The notes under the pieces were generated by a model. It was not told where the DNA came from. It was given only the letters and a program-made list of their open reading frames with translations, and did no database searches. This document shows, piece by piece, positions 1 through 6,564 of a DNA stretch of 64,000 nucleotides (the stretch's first letter is position 1; each line of letters opens with the position of its first letter). Made by a program: the position numbers and the translations under genes. Source of the DNA: a bacterium (lineage in GTDB: Bacteria > Verrucomicrobiota > Verrucomicrobiia > Limisphaerales > UBA11358); assembly GCA_021780905.1 (NCBI GenBank), contig JAJXXW010000049.1, positions 32,337 through 96,336 on the forward strand. The letters are read 5' to 3'.

Positions 1-112
1 GGGAACCGGTGTCGATGGTTGTGCCAATCATATGTTGACAGATTGGATCCATACCTGACCTTTGCTCCAGTTTGCAAAAGATGCAAGAGGTATTTTCAAC
101 GACTGGGCATAG
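1..112. other. Window edge, no recognisable gene
   Basis: These bases lie outside the left terminal repeat of the IS1380 relic. No reading frame in them resembles a known family. If the gene order of other bacteria held, pheT would be expected near here (downstream of the minus-strand pheS), but I see no PheT-like sequence. Confidence 0.4.
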
Positions 113-131
113 CCCGGATATTTCATAGTGG
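113..131 (+). repeat. Left terminal inverted repeat of IS1380 relic
   Basis: CCCGGATATTTCATAGTGG. It pairs with the right end at 664-682, with most of the 19 positions matching. The same end sequence recurs at 5807. Confidence 0.75.
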
Positions 132-663
132 TATTTGATTTTGGGAAAAGGCGGTGCGGAGGCGGTCTCCGCCGGCTGGTTGGGGAAATTGGGAAGCTCA
201 ACGACCGTTGTGACGCCGGAAGGCTCGCCGCTGGCAGTGTTTGGCGACACCTCCGGCAGGGGGACTTTGCTTTCCAGAAAAAAGCCGGCCTCAACCGCTG
301 GCGGGAGCCAGCGGTTTGCGTCGCTGCTGGCAGTGGCGGAACAAGGCTTGCAGCGGATAGGCGCGGCTCAACGGCACATCGAGCCGGCGCACCCTCACGC
401 GCATTTGGCCCGCCACTTTCAACAGCTTGACCCGGACACTGCCCGCCGTCGCCCGCGCCAGCACCGCCGTGACGCCACAACAACACCCCGCCAGCGCTGG
501 AAAGGGTTCCCCCGGAAAAATCAGCCGCGACTTTTCGGGAACCGGGGTCTGGAAAGAGTCAGGGCAGTTCTCGACAGTCTGTCGGCGCAGCAGCGGTGAG
601 TGGCGTTTTCATCGGCCTCAGTGTTTTCAAGCCTTCTGACGCGCTCGCCCCTTTTTGTTCAAT

Positions 664-682
664 CCCACTCAAAATATCCGGG
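664..682 (-). repeat. Right terminal inverted repeat of IS1380 relic
   Basis: On the minus strand it reads CCCGGATATTTTGAGTGGG. It lies only 33 bp past the pheS stop codon, so the element has inserted directly downstream of pheS. Confidence 0.75.
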
Positions 683-715
683 TTAAACGCAAGCTCCAAT
701 CCGTTCTGTGTGTAA

Positions 716-1720
716 TCAGAACTGTTTCAAAAACCGCGCGTCGTTCTCGTAGAAGAGGCGGATGTCGTTGATGCCGTAGCGGAGCATGGCGATGCGTTCG
801 ATGCCGAAGCCGAACGCCCAGCCGGTCCACACTTCGGGATCGTAGCCGACGGTCTCGAACACCTGCGGATGCACCATGCCGCAGCCGGCGATCTCCAGCC
901 AGTCCTTGCCCATCTTCTTGACGAGCGCGTTGGTGAAATCAATCTCGTAACTCGGCTCGGTGTAGCTGAAATAGTGCGGCCGGAAACGTATCTTCACGTC
1001 GCTGCCCATGAGTTCGCGGAAGACGAATTCCACCGTGCCCTTGAGGTCGCCGACGGTGACGTTCTTGTCCACATAAAGCCCCTCGATCTGGTGGAAGGTC
1101 GGATTGTGCGTGGCGTCGGCGTTGTCGCGGCGATACACGCGGCCCGGCACGATGATGCGCACGGGCGGCGCTTGCTTTTCCATCACGCGAATCTGCACGG
1201 ACGAAGTGTGCGTGCGGAGCAGGCGCTTGTCCGTCGTGTTCAAATAAAACGTGTCCTGCGAATCGCGCGCGGGATGGTCGGCGGGCGTGTTGAGCGCGTC
1301 GAAGCAATGATACTCGTCCTCAATCTCCGGTCCGTCGGCGACGGCGAAACCGATTTTGCGGAACGCGCGGACGATGTCGTCGGTGACCTGCGTTAGCGGA
1401 TGCAATTTGCCGAGCGCGCGGCGGCGGCCGGGCAGCGTGAAATCGGTCGGCTCTTTCGGCAACGCGGCTTTCATCTCCAGCGTTTCACGGCGGGCGGCGA
1501 GCGCGGCTTCGAGTTCCACCTTGGCGGAGTTGATGAGTTTGCCGGCGGCGGGCTTTTCCTCTTTCGAGAGCGTGCCCATCTGCTTCATCAGCGCGGTAAA
1601 CTTGCCGTTGGGTCCGGTCCACGCGCCTTTGGTCTGTTCCAGCGCGGCGAGGTCGGTGGCGGCTTTGAGCTCCGTCAACGCGGTTTGTTTGAGCGGTTCG
1701 ATTTCGTTTAGGAACGACAT
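716..1720 (-). CDS. pheS: Phenylalanine--tRNA ligase alpha subunit
   Basis: This is the catalytic alpha subunit of the alpha2beta2 enzyme that charges tRNA-Phe in the cytoplasm. The 334-residue protein has the normal length. It has an N-terminal coiled-coil tRNA-binding arm (about 1-90), then the class-II synthetase core: HPLTQVTDDI, the motif-2 region GRVYRRDNADATHNPTFHQIEG, and the motif-3 region GWAFGFGIERIAMLRYGI near the C-terminus. The start ATG lies in a T-rich stretch. In many bacteria pheS is followed by pheT, but here an IS1380 relic begins 33 bp after the stop codon and no pheT is visible. A sulfatase gene separates pheS from rplT and rpmI, the usual upstream partners. A 'CTTTGCGCC' type repeat lies just upstream of the start. 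The identification is firm. Confidence 0.97.
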   Translation of the reverse strand: MSFLNEIEPLKQTALTELKAATDLAALEQTKGAWTGPNGKFTALMKQMGTLSKEEKPAAGKLINSAKVELEAALAARRETLEMKAALPKEPTDFTLPGRRRALGKLHPLTQVTDDIVRAFRKIGFAVADGPEIEDEYHCFDALNTPADHPARDSQDTFYLNTTDKRLLRTHTSSVQIRVMEKQAPPVRIIVPGRVYRRDNADATHNPTFHQIEGLYVDKNVTVGDLKGTVEFVFRELMGSDVKIRFRPHYFSYTEPSYEIDFTNALVKKMGKDWLEIAGCGMVHPQVFETVGYDPEVWTGWAFGFGIERIAMLRYGINDIRLFYENDARFLKQF

Positions 1721-1735
1721 AAAAAAGGTTCAAAA

Positions 1736-1810
1736 GTCTAACCACAAACGGCGCAAAGGACACATCGAAAATTCGCTCAGCCAACGGTTCGCCTGGCTTT
1801 GCGGTTTTTA
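1736..1810 (-). repeat. Dispersed CTTTGCG-type repeat upstream of pheS
   Basis: On the minus strand the bases before the pheS start contain CCTTTGCGCCGTTTGTGGTTA. This resembles the repeats before ligA (60308-60345) and argH (63834-63875). The related 'GGCTTTGCGGTTTTTA' lies at 1795-1810. It may form part of the leader, but no function is shown. Confidence 0.5.
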
Positions 1811-1828
1811 TTTCCCGCAGTAAAACCT

Positions 1829-3778
1829 TCAAGGAATTTTTTCGTCGTAGGGAATGCCCTTGGCGTCCTTGAGGTTTAGTTCGGCTTTTCGCAGATAGGC
1901 TTCATCCTTTTCGATGACGCCACGCTTAAGCAGGGAGGGCCGCTGATCGGGATTCAACAGGTAGGCTTGCATGTTTTTCACTCCATCCTCAATATCGTCG
2001 GAATAGTGGCCTTGCAACGCTTTTACGGCGGGCAGGTAAGGCTTGGTATCCACGCCCATCCAATCAATGACATTCAAAACCCGGAGCGCCGCATAGGAAT
2101 TCTGCTGAAGCATGTGAATCAAACACGCCTGTCCGTCAGCCGGTTCGCCCGCTTTGATCAAGGCCCACGCCGCCATCGCCCGAACATCATGGGATTCATC
2201 GGTCAAACAACCTTTCAACGCCGTTAATGCTGTCGCGTCCAGCTTGTCCGCCATCACCATCCCGCACGCGCCCCAGTAACGCAGGCCGGAATCGGAATCG
2301 CGCAAGTAGCCGGTGAGCTTGGGCAGATTGGCATCATCTTTGGCCAAAGCCATATCGGCGGCGGCCAGGTAGGCGGGCAGATCATAGTGCTGGGGATCGC
2401 GTGCGAGTTGATAAATCGTGGTGTGGTTGGCCGCCGCGCGCCGGCACATTTCGCTTTCTGGCAACAGGCCGGTGTCGTGGATTTTCAACTGCCACTCCAT
2501 CAGCGCCTGTCGCATCCGCGCCAGAACCGGTTGAAATTCCGCGTGCCCGGCGAGGTTCGTCACGCAATCCGAATCGTTCTGGCAATCGTATAGTTCTTCC
2601 ACCCACGGTTTGGTCCGGAAGAATCGCCCGGTAATGTCATTGCAGTGGCCGGCCTTGAAAGCATCCTCCCACGCTTGCGTGGCCGCCATGCGCCACAGGT
2701 AAGAAAGATGTTGGCCCCACTTCACGTAAGGCTGGTAATTTTTGATGTAGATGAAACGCTTGTCCCGCACCGCCCGGCTCTCGTCGTAGCGTTCGTCCAT
2801 CCGGCCGCGATAGGAGAAACTATATTCCGGCTCCGGCTCGGTTTGCGGGCCGAGAAAGATTTTTCCCTGCATGATCTCCGGAATCTTCGCCTGCGCCAGA
2901 CTCAACCAGGTTTTCGGCATGTCAATGAAGCTCACTAAGCGGTCCACGGTCAGGCCCGGTTTGGCCGCCGGCCAGAGCGCTTTAAATTTTTCCGGGATGC
3001 GGACAATGAGCGGTGTATGAATGCCGGCGTCATAAACCCAGCGCTTGCTGCGCGGCAGCACGCCGCCGTGGTCGGTGCAGAAAACCACGATGGTGTCGTC
3101 CTCCAAACCGGCCTGTTTCAAGGCGGCCAGTGCCATACCAATCCGCTTGTCCATGTTTTCCACGGCGTCTTCGTAGAGCGCATAGTTTTTGCGGATGGTG
3201 GGCACGTCGGGATGATATTTCGCCAACTCGACCTTGGCCGGGTCGTGCCGGGTGTTTTCCACGGAGCCTTGGGCACGGCTCTCATGGCTTTCCATGTAGT
3301 TAATGACGCAGAAAAACGGCTGGCCAGGTGCCCGGCGCTTCCAGCCATATTCCTCCGAAGTGTCCCAACAAGCCGTGTCCGGCCGGCCACCGATGTTGTA
3401 ATCCGTCTTGGTGTGATTGCTGCAAAAATAGCCCGCCTGCCGCAGCGCATCTGGGTAATAAGAAATCACATCATGCGGAATCTCGTAGCGGCTCCGCATG
3501 TTGTATGTCCCTGTGGAGAGCGAATACAGTCCGGTGATCCAACTGCTTCGGGATGCCGCGCACACCGGGGCGGTGGCAAAGGCGTTGGCGTAACGAAAGC
3601 CTTGGCTCGCGAGCTTGTCAATGCTCGGGGTTGTCGCCTGCGCGCTGCCATAGCAGCCGAACCAGTTGACATTGGCATCTTCCGCCACCAGCCACAGAAT
3701 ATTGGGCTGATTTGGAGCCGCTTTCAGGGCTGAAAACCCGGAAAGCAACAGCCAAGAAAAAATCAAGATGTGATTCAT
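1829..3778 (-). CDS. Secreted sulfatase with C-terminal HEAT-like repeats
   Basis: This is a type I (formylglycine) sulfatase, predicted to remove sulfate esters from polysaccharides outside the cytoplasm. The start is placed at ATG 3778, and not at the first possible codon (3835), because it begins a clear signal peptide (NHILIFSWLLLSGFSALKA). The 649-residue protein carries the N-terminal metal site (LVAEDANVNWFGCYG), the maturation motif VCAASRSSW (Cys-x-Ala-Ser-Arg, about residue 73), and the alkaline-phosphatase-fold motif VFCTDHGGVLPRSKR. The last 150 or so residues look like HEAT repeats (DSGLRYWGACGMV, DESHDVRAMAAWALIKAGE), a fusion common in Planctomycetes and Verrucomicrobia. It sits alone between rplT and pheS. 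A terminator after rplT suggests it has its own promoter. A truncated paralogue lies at 4990-5330. Confidence 0.93.
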   Translation of the reverse strand: MNHILIFSWLLLSGFSALKAAPNQPNILWLVAEDANVNWFGCYGSAQATTPSIDKLASQGFRYANAFATAPVCAASRSSWITGLYSLSTGTYNMRSRYEIPHDVISYYPDALRQAGYFCSNHTKTDYNIGGRPDTACWDTSEEYGWKRRAPGQPFFCVINYMESHESRAQGSVENTRHDPAKVELAKYHPDVPTIRKNYALYEDAVENMDKRIGMALAALKQAGLEDDTIVVFCTDHGGVLPRSKRWVYDAGIHTPLIVRIPEKFKALWPAAKPGLTVDRLVSFIDMPKTWLSLAQAKIPEIMQGKIFLGPQTEPEPEYSFSYRGRMDERYDESRAVRDKRFIYIKNYQPYVKWGQHLSYLWRMAATQAWEDAFKAGHCNDITGRFFRTKPWVEELYDCQNDSDCVTNLAGHAEFQPVLARMRQALMEWQLKIHDTGLLPESEMCRRAAANHTTIYQLARDPQHYDLPAYLAAADMALAKDDANLPKLTGYLRDSDSGLRYWGACGMVMADKLDATALTALKGCLTDESHDVRAMAAWALIKAGEPADGQACLIHMLQQNSYAALRVLNVIDWMGVDTKPYLPAVKALQGHYSDDIEDGVKNMQAYLLNPDQRPSLLKRGVIEKDEAYLRKAELNLKDAKGIPYDEKIP

Positions 3779-4227
3779 CGGTTTTGACACGAATGGAGCA
3801 TGTTTGAAGATGAACTCGCTTGCAAGCCAATCCAAAACAACTTTCTGTCTTCATCAGTCTGCTGGCGGCAGTATGTTCTTCCGAAGATTTTTTTAGAGCA
3901 AATTAAATAAATCTGCAGCCATTGGATTTGGGCATCGCGTTGCCCCTTACCCCAGCCCTTGGGGGAGGGAACCACGCTCCCCGTTTCCCGGCAGGATGAA
4001 TGCGGCAAGCTGCTTGTGGGCTGCACGAAGGATACGAACGCAGCCAGCGGCTGTTCCTTCCCCGAGGTCGAAGGTCAGGTTGCGGGGGAGGCACGCACCA
4101 CCAGGGCGGCTACAGTTTTAATAAGACCGCTCTAATTCTCCGAATGCCACTTGTTTAATGGTTGCAGTGCGTCATGAAATCCCAGTCATAATTTGATCAG
4201 TATGAGTAAAGGATGGAGGATTGAGGA
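3779..4227. repeat. Non-coding gap with a decayed C-rich repeat
   Basis: There is no credible gene in these 450 bases. About 3945-4000 reads 'CCCCTTACCCCAGCCCTTGG GGGAGGG', and 4058-4090 carries a related arm in inverted orientation (TTCCCCGAGGTCGAAGGTCAG). This resembles the 'CCCTCACCCCAGCCCTCTCCC' interspersed repeats of many large bacterial genomes, here degraded. The sulfatase promoter should lie near 3790-3900, but I cannot place it. Confidence 0.45.
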
Positions 4228-4267
4228 TGGAAGAAAAGCAAAACGGGCGACCATTGCTGGTCGCCCG
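4228..4267 (-). terminator. Rho-independent terminator of rpmI-rplT
   Basis: A perfect 10-bp stem (CGGGCGACCA/TGGTCGCCCG, loop TTGC) lies at 4244-4267. On the minus strand it is followed by TTTTGCTTTTCTTCC. It starts 23 bases after the rplT stop codon, so it ends the ribosomal-protein transcript and uncouples it from the sulfatase and pheS. On the plus strand a TTTTTT run also follows, so it may act in both directions. Confidence 0.88.
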
Positions 4268-4289
4268 CGTAGATTTTTTGTCGAAGCGA

Positions 4290-4673
4290 TTAAGCCTTGG
4301 CCAAAACGGCGCCGGTCTTGTTCTTGAGCGCGTTCTTCGCGACATTCACGATTTCAAGGAATGCGGCGTTGTCGGTCGCAGCGAGATCAGAAATTATTTT
4401 GCGGTCGAGTTCGCACTTCGCGGCGATCAAGCCTTCGATGAGGCGGCTGTAGGTGATGCCGGCTTCGCGGGCGGCGGCATTGATGCGCGCCTGCCAGAGG
4501 TAGCGGTAAACGCGCTTTTTTGTGCGGCGATCGCGGTAGGCGTATTGCCGGCCGTGATCCACGGCGTCGGAAGCGTAGCGGTAAAGTTTGGAGCGCTTGA
4601 GGCGGAAGCCCTTGGCCGCCGTCAACATCCGTTTGCGACGTTTGCGGGAAGCGGGAGAATTGGTGACACGCAT
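4290..4673 (-). CDS. rplT: 50S ribosomal protein L20
   Basis: This is a large-subunit protein that binds 23S rRNA early in assembly. The 127-residue basic protein has the family's typical N-terminal extension (RKRRKRMLTAAKGFRLKRSKLY), the YAYRDRRTKKRVYRYLWQARINAA helix region and the C-terminal globular part (YSRLIEGLIAAKCELDRKIISDLA). It lies 33 bp downstream of rpmI, the conserved order, and is followed by a strong terminator. infC, usual upstream of rpmI, is absent from this window. No L20 leader autoregulation structure was identified. Confidence 0.98.
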   Translation of the reverse strand: MRVTNSPASRKRRKRMLTAAKGFRLKRSKLYRYASDAVDHGRQYAYRDRRTKKRVYRYLWQARINAAAREAGITYSRLIEGLIAAKCELDRKIISDLAATDNAAFLEIVNVAKNALKNKTGAVLAKA

Positions 4674-4706
4674 TTTAGTTGATGATTAAAAGTGATCGTT
4701 GAAAAA

Positions 4707-4922
4707 TCAGCCGCGATGGCTGAAGGGCATGCTTTGGGTGATGCGATAAACATCGGTCGAGTCCACCACGGCGGCCTTGCCGAGCCGGCGCAGGCGTTTC
4801 GCATTTTTAGTTTGCGCCAGGTGGCGGCGGCCGGCGTGGGAACGCAGGACCTTGCCGGTGGCGGTGATCTTAAACCGCTTCGACGCGGCTTTTTTGGTCT
4901 TAATGCCTTTGGGACGACGCAT
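4707..4922 (-). CDS. rpmI: 50S ribosomal protein L35
   Basis: This is a small basic protein of the large ribosomal subunit. The 71 residues include the family core KTKKAASKRFKITATGKVLR followed by HAGRRHLAQTKNAKRLRRL. The family often begins MPKMKT; here the start is MRRPKGIKTKK. It is co-directional with rplT (33-bp gap) and presumably co-transcribed with it. Upstream lies a decayed sulfatase stub and not infC, so the usual infC-rpmI-rplT operon is broken here. Confidence 0.95.
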   Translation of the reverse strand: MRRPKGIKTKKAASKRFKITATGKVLRSHAGRRHLAQTKNAKRLRRLGKAAVVDSTDVYRITQSMPFSHRG

Positions 4923-4929
4923 AAATTAT

Positions 4930-5330
4930 TTTTTTCTCAAAAAGAGTCGCGAAAAATAACAGTCGCTCAAGCTGGTGGCAAGCCTGAATTTGAAACAATT
5001 CCGCTGCTGCGCCACCATGTGACCGCAGCTTGCCTATTCCAGTCTGAATCGCGCAACTGGACGCAAACCGTGAAGCTGAAGCCGCGCACACCGGTGCCGT
5101 GGCAAAAGCATTAAGGTAACCAAAGCCTTCCCGCGCGAGCTGGTCAATGTTCGGTGTTGTCGCCTGGGCGCTGCCGTAGCAGCCGAACCAGTCCACGCTT
5201 ACGTCCTCACCCGTCAACAACAGAATATTGGGCCGGTCGGTTGCCGCCGGCCCGGCGGGAACCCCGGATAGCGACACCCATAGAAAATAAAGAATTCGTT
5301 TTATTGGTTTTGGAGGATAGGGTGAACAGT
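4930..5330 (-). pseudogene. Truncated sulfatase N-terminus (decayed paralogue)
   Basis: Minus-strand frame. From about 5325 it encodes a signal-like segment (IKRILYFLWVSLSGVPAG) and then the sulfatase N-terminus RPNILLLTGEDVSVDWFGCYG, followed by FGYLNAFATAPVCAAS. This parallels the intact sulfatase at 1829-3778. Homology stops right at the active-site motif: the formylglycine Cys is present, but the required Arg is displaced (CAASASR instead of CAASR) and everything beyond about 5100 is unrelated. Roughly 500 residues are missing. I read it as a partial duplication of the neighbouring gene, or the remnant of a second sulfatase. Confidence 0.82.
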
Positions 5331-5363
5331 CAAATAGGAGCCGGCGGGCGAATATGTTCAAGC

Positions 5364-5738
5364 TCAACCGCTCGTTTGCATCGGCCAGCCGGCGGCGACC
5401 ATGCCTTTGTAACCGCCAATCAGTGAGTGGACTTTTCGGTAGCCCATTTTTTGCGCCGCGTCACATGTGAGCGCAGAGCGGAACCCGCCGCCGCAATACA
5501 GGATGATTTCCGTGTCTGAGTCAGGATACAGTTTTTCCAGGTCGCGCTCAAAAACACCCTTGCCCAGATGCACCGCCTCGGCGGCATGGCCGGCCGCCCA
5601 TTCGTGATCTTCGCGCACGTCAAGCAGCACCACCTTGGAGTTAATGGCGAGTTTGGCGCGGGCCTCCGCAACGCTGATTTCGTTGACGTGCTTTTTGGCC
5701 TCGGCCACGAGCTTGAGAAAGCCGGGTGAATGGTCCAT
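5364..5738 (-). CDS. Single-domain rhodanese
   Basis: This is a 124-residue rhodanese-fold protein, expected to transfer sulfane sulfur through an active-site cysteine. Features are the ISVAEARAKL entry helix, the CH2A-like motif VVLLDVREDHEWAAGHA (residues about 36-52) and the active-site loop YCGGGFRSAL with Cys82. The loop and the final GMVAAGWPM match stand-alone GlpE/PspE-type rhodaneses. No signal peptide is visible, so it is probably cytoplasmic. The neighbours (sulfatase stub, IS relics) give no firm pathway, although sulfur chemistry is a theme locally. The physiological sulfur acceptor is unknown. Confidence 0.9.
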   Translation of the reverse strand: MDHSPGFLKLVAEAKKHVNEISVAEARAKLAINSKVVLLDVREDHEWAAGHAAEAVHLGKGVFERDLEKLYPDSDTEIILYCGGGFRSALTCDAAQKMGYRKVHSLIGGYKGMVAAGWPMQTSG

Positions 5739-5806
5739 GCTAACACATTAGTTTTTTACTTGTGGCCGTCAAATCAATTCCCAGCCTGGTCCGGCAAAAC
5801 CCCTAT

Positions 5807-6165
5807 CCCGGATATTTCCTAGTGGGATTGAACCAAAAAGGGGTAAGTGGGTATGAAGGCTTGAAAACACTGTGCCCAATGAAAACACCACTCACCGCTG
5901 TTGCGCCGACCGACTGTCGAGAACTGCCATGGCTCTTTCCCGACCTCGGTTCCCGAAAAGTCGCGACTGATTTTTCCGGGGGGAATTCTTTCCAGCGCTG
6001 GCGGGGTGTTGTTGTGGCGTCAGGGGGACGCCGGCTTGGGCGTCACGGCGGCGCTGGCACAATGTTTTGGCGACCAGCACCCAGCAGGTCTAGGTGGATC
6101 CACGGTGCCGTAGTGGCTGGCCCGGCAAATTTTCGGATGGGCGCTGGGTTATGTCGGTGACAACC
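5807..6165 (+). mobile_element. 5' remnant of an IS1380-type element
   Basis: It begins with the terminal repeat CCCGGATATTTCCTAGTGGG and is clearly homologous to 478-682 in the opposite orientation. An ATG at 5880 opens MKTPLTAVAPTDCRELPWLF, then GSRKVATDFSGG. A frame change follows (the next part reads ILSSAGGVLLWRQGDAGLGV in a different frame), then STVP, a stop codon, and WLARQIFGWALGYVGDN. This corresponds to the IS1380 N-terminal 'HSVP...RQRIFGLALGYEDLNDH' region as I remember it. Homology ends near 6165. It is a dead fragment. Confidence 0.72.
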
Positions 6166-6440
6166 CGCCCCGCCGGTATCGTCCGGTCGCCCGCGCAAAA
6201 CCGTCCAAATATCATCGCCGCCGTCCGGCACGTCAAAATGGTCGCGCAAGTGTTGCTGCCGGAACTGCCATCTGGCAGCGTGATTGTCCTGAACAACGCC
6301 CGGTTTTATCAATCCCCGCCGCCGCTCCGGCTGGCCGAAGCCGCCGGCGGTCGACTGTTCATTTTGGCCGTTAATTCGGTTATTCCGAGAAGTTTGAGTC
6401 TAGAACGGGTGTTTTCAAGACTTACGGGGCGATACAATGC
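6166..6440 (+). mobile_element. IS630-family transposase remnant
   Basis: The open frame contains AQVLLPELPSGSVIVLNNARFYQ, then LRLAEAAGGRLFILA and SLERVFSRL. These correspond to the C-terminal half of an IS630 DDE transposase (LLPxLxPGxVVVMDNAxFH...LIEAAGxxLxFLPPYSPDxxPIExxWSxLK). The catalytic Asp of 'MDNA' is Asn here (LNNA) and the PPYSPDLNPIE segment is scrambled. The N-terminal helix-turn-helix and first catalytic Asp are gone, so it is inactive. It abuts the IS1380 fragment directly, so one element inserted in, or recombined with, the other. Confidence 0.75.
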
Positions 6441-6564
6441 CCCTATACCAACGAAATCAACCGCAGCATGGCTGGAATCGATCCCCTTTGGGAAACTTCC
6501 CGCTCGACTGCACCTCAAACCAGACAATCAGCTGCCAGACCGAACTTCCCGGAAGAATCCATTT

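Larger units (their letters stand above)
113..682 (-). mobile_element. IS1380-type deletion derivative (MITE-like relic)
   Basis: The element is about 570 bp and ends in imperfect terminal inverted repeats: CCCGGATATTTCATAGTGG at 113-131 and its counterpart CCCGGATATTTTGAGTGGG on the minus strand at 664-682. Read on the minus strand, an ATG at 612 opens a transposase N-terminus (MKTPLTAAAPTDCRELP, then a stop codon, then GSRKVAADFSGGTLSS), which matches the DFSGG motif of IS1380-family transposases. It then runs directly into what looks like the C-terminal end of the same family (RVKLLKVAGQMRVRVRRL, ending LAPASG-stop near 290). The central catalytic part is missing, so the element cannot encode an active transposase. 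It could only move in trans, if its ends still work. No target-site duplication is obvious. The family call rests on remembered motifs. Confidence 0.72.
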
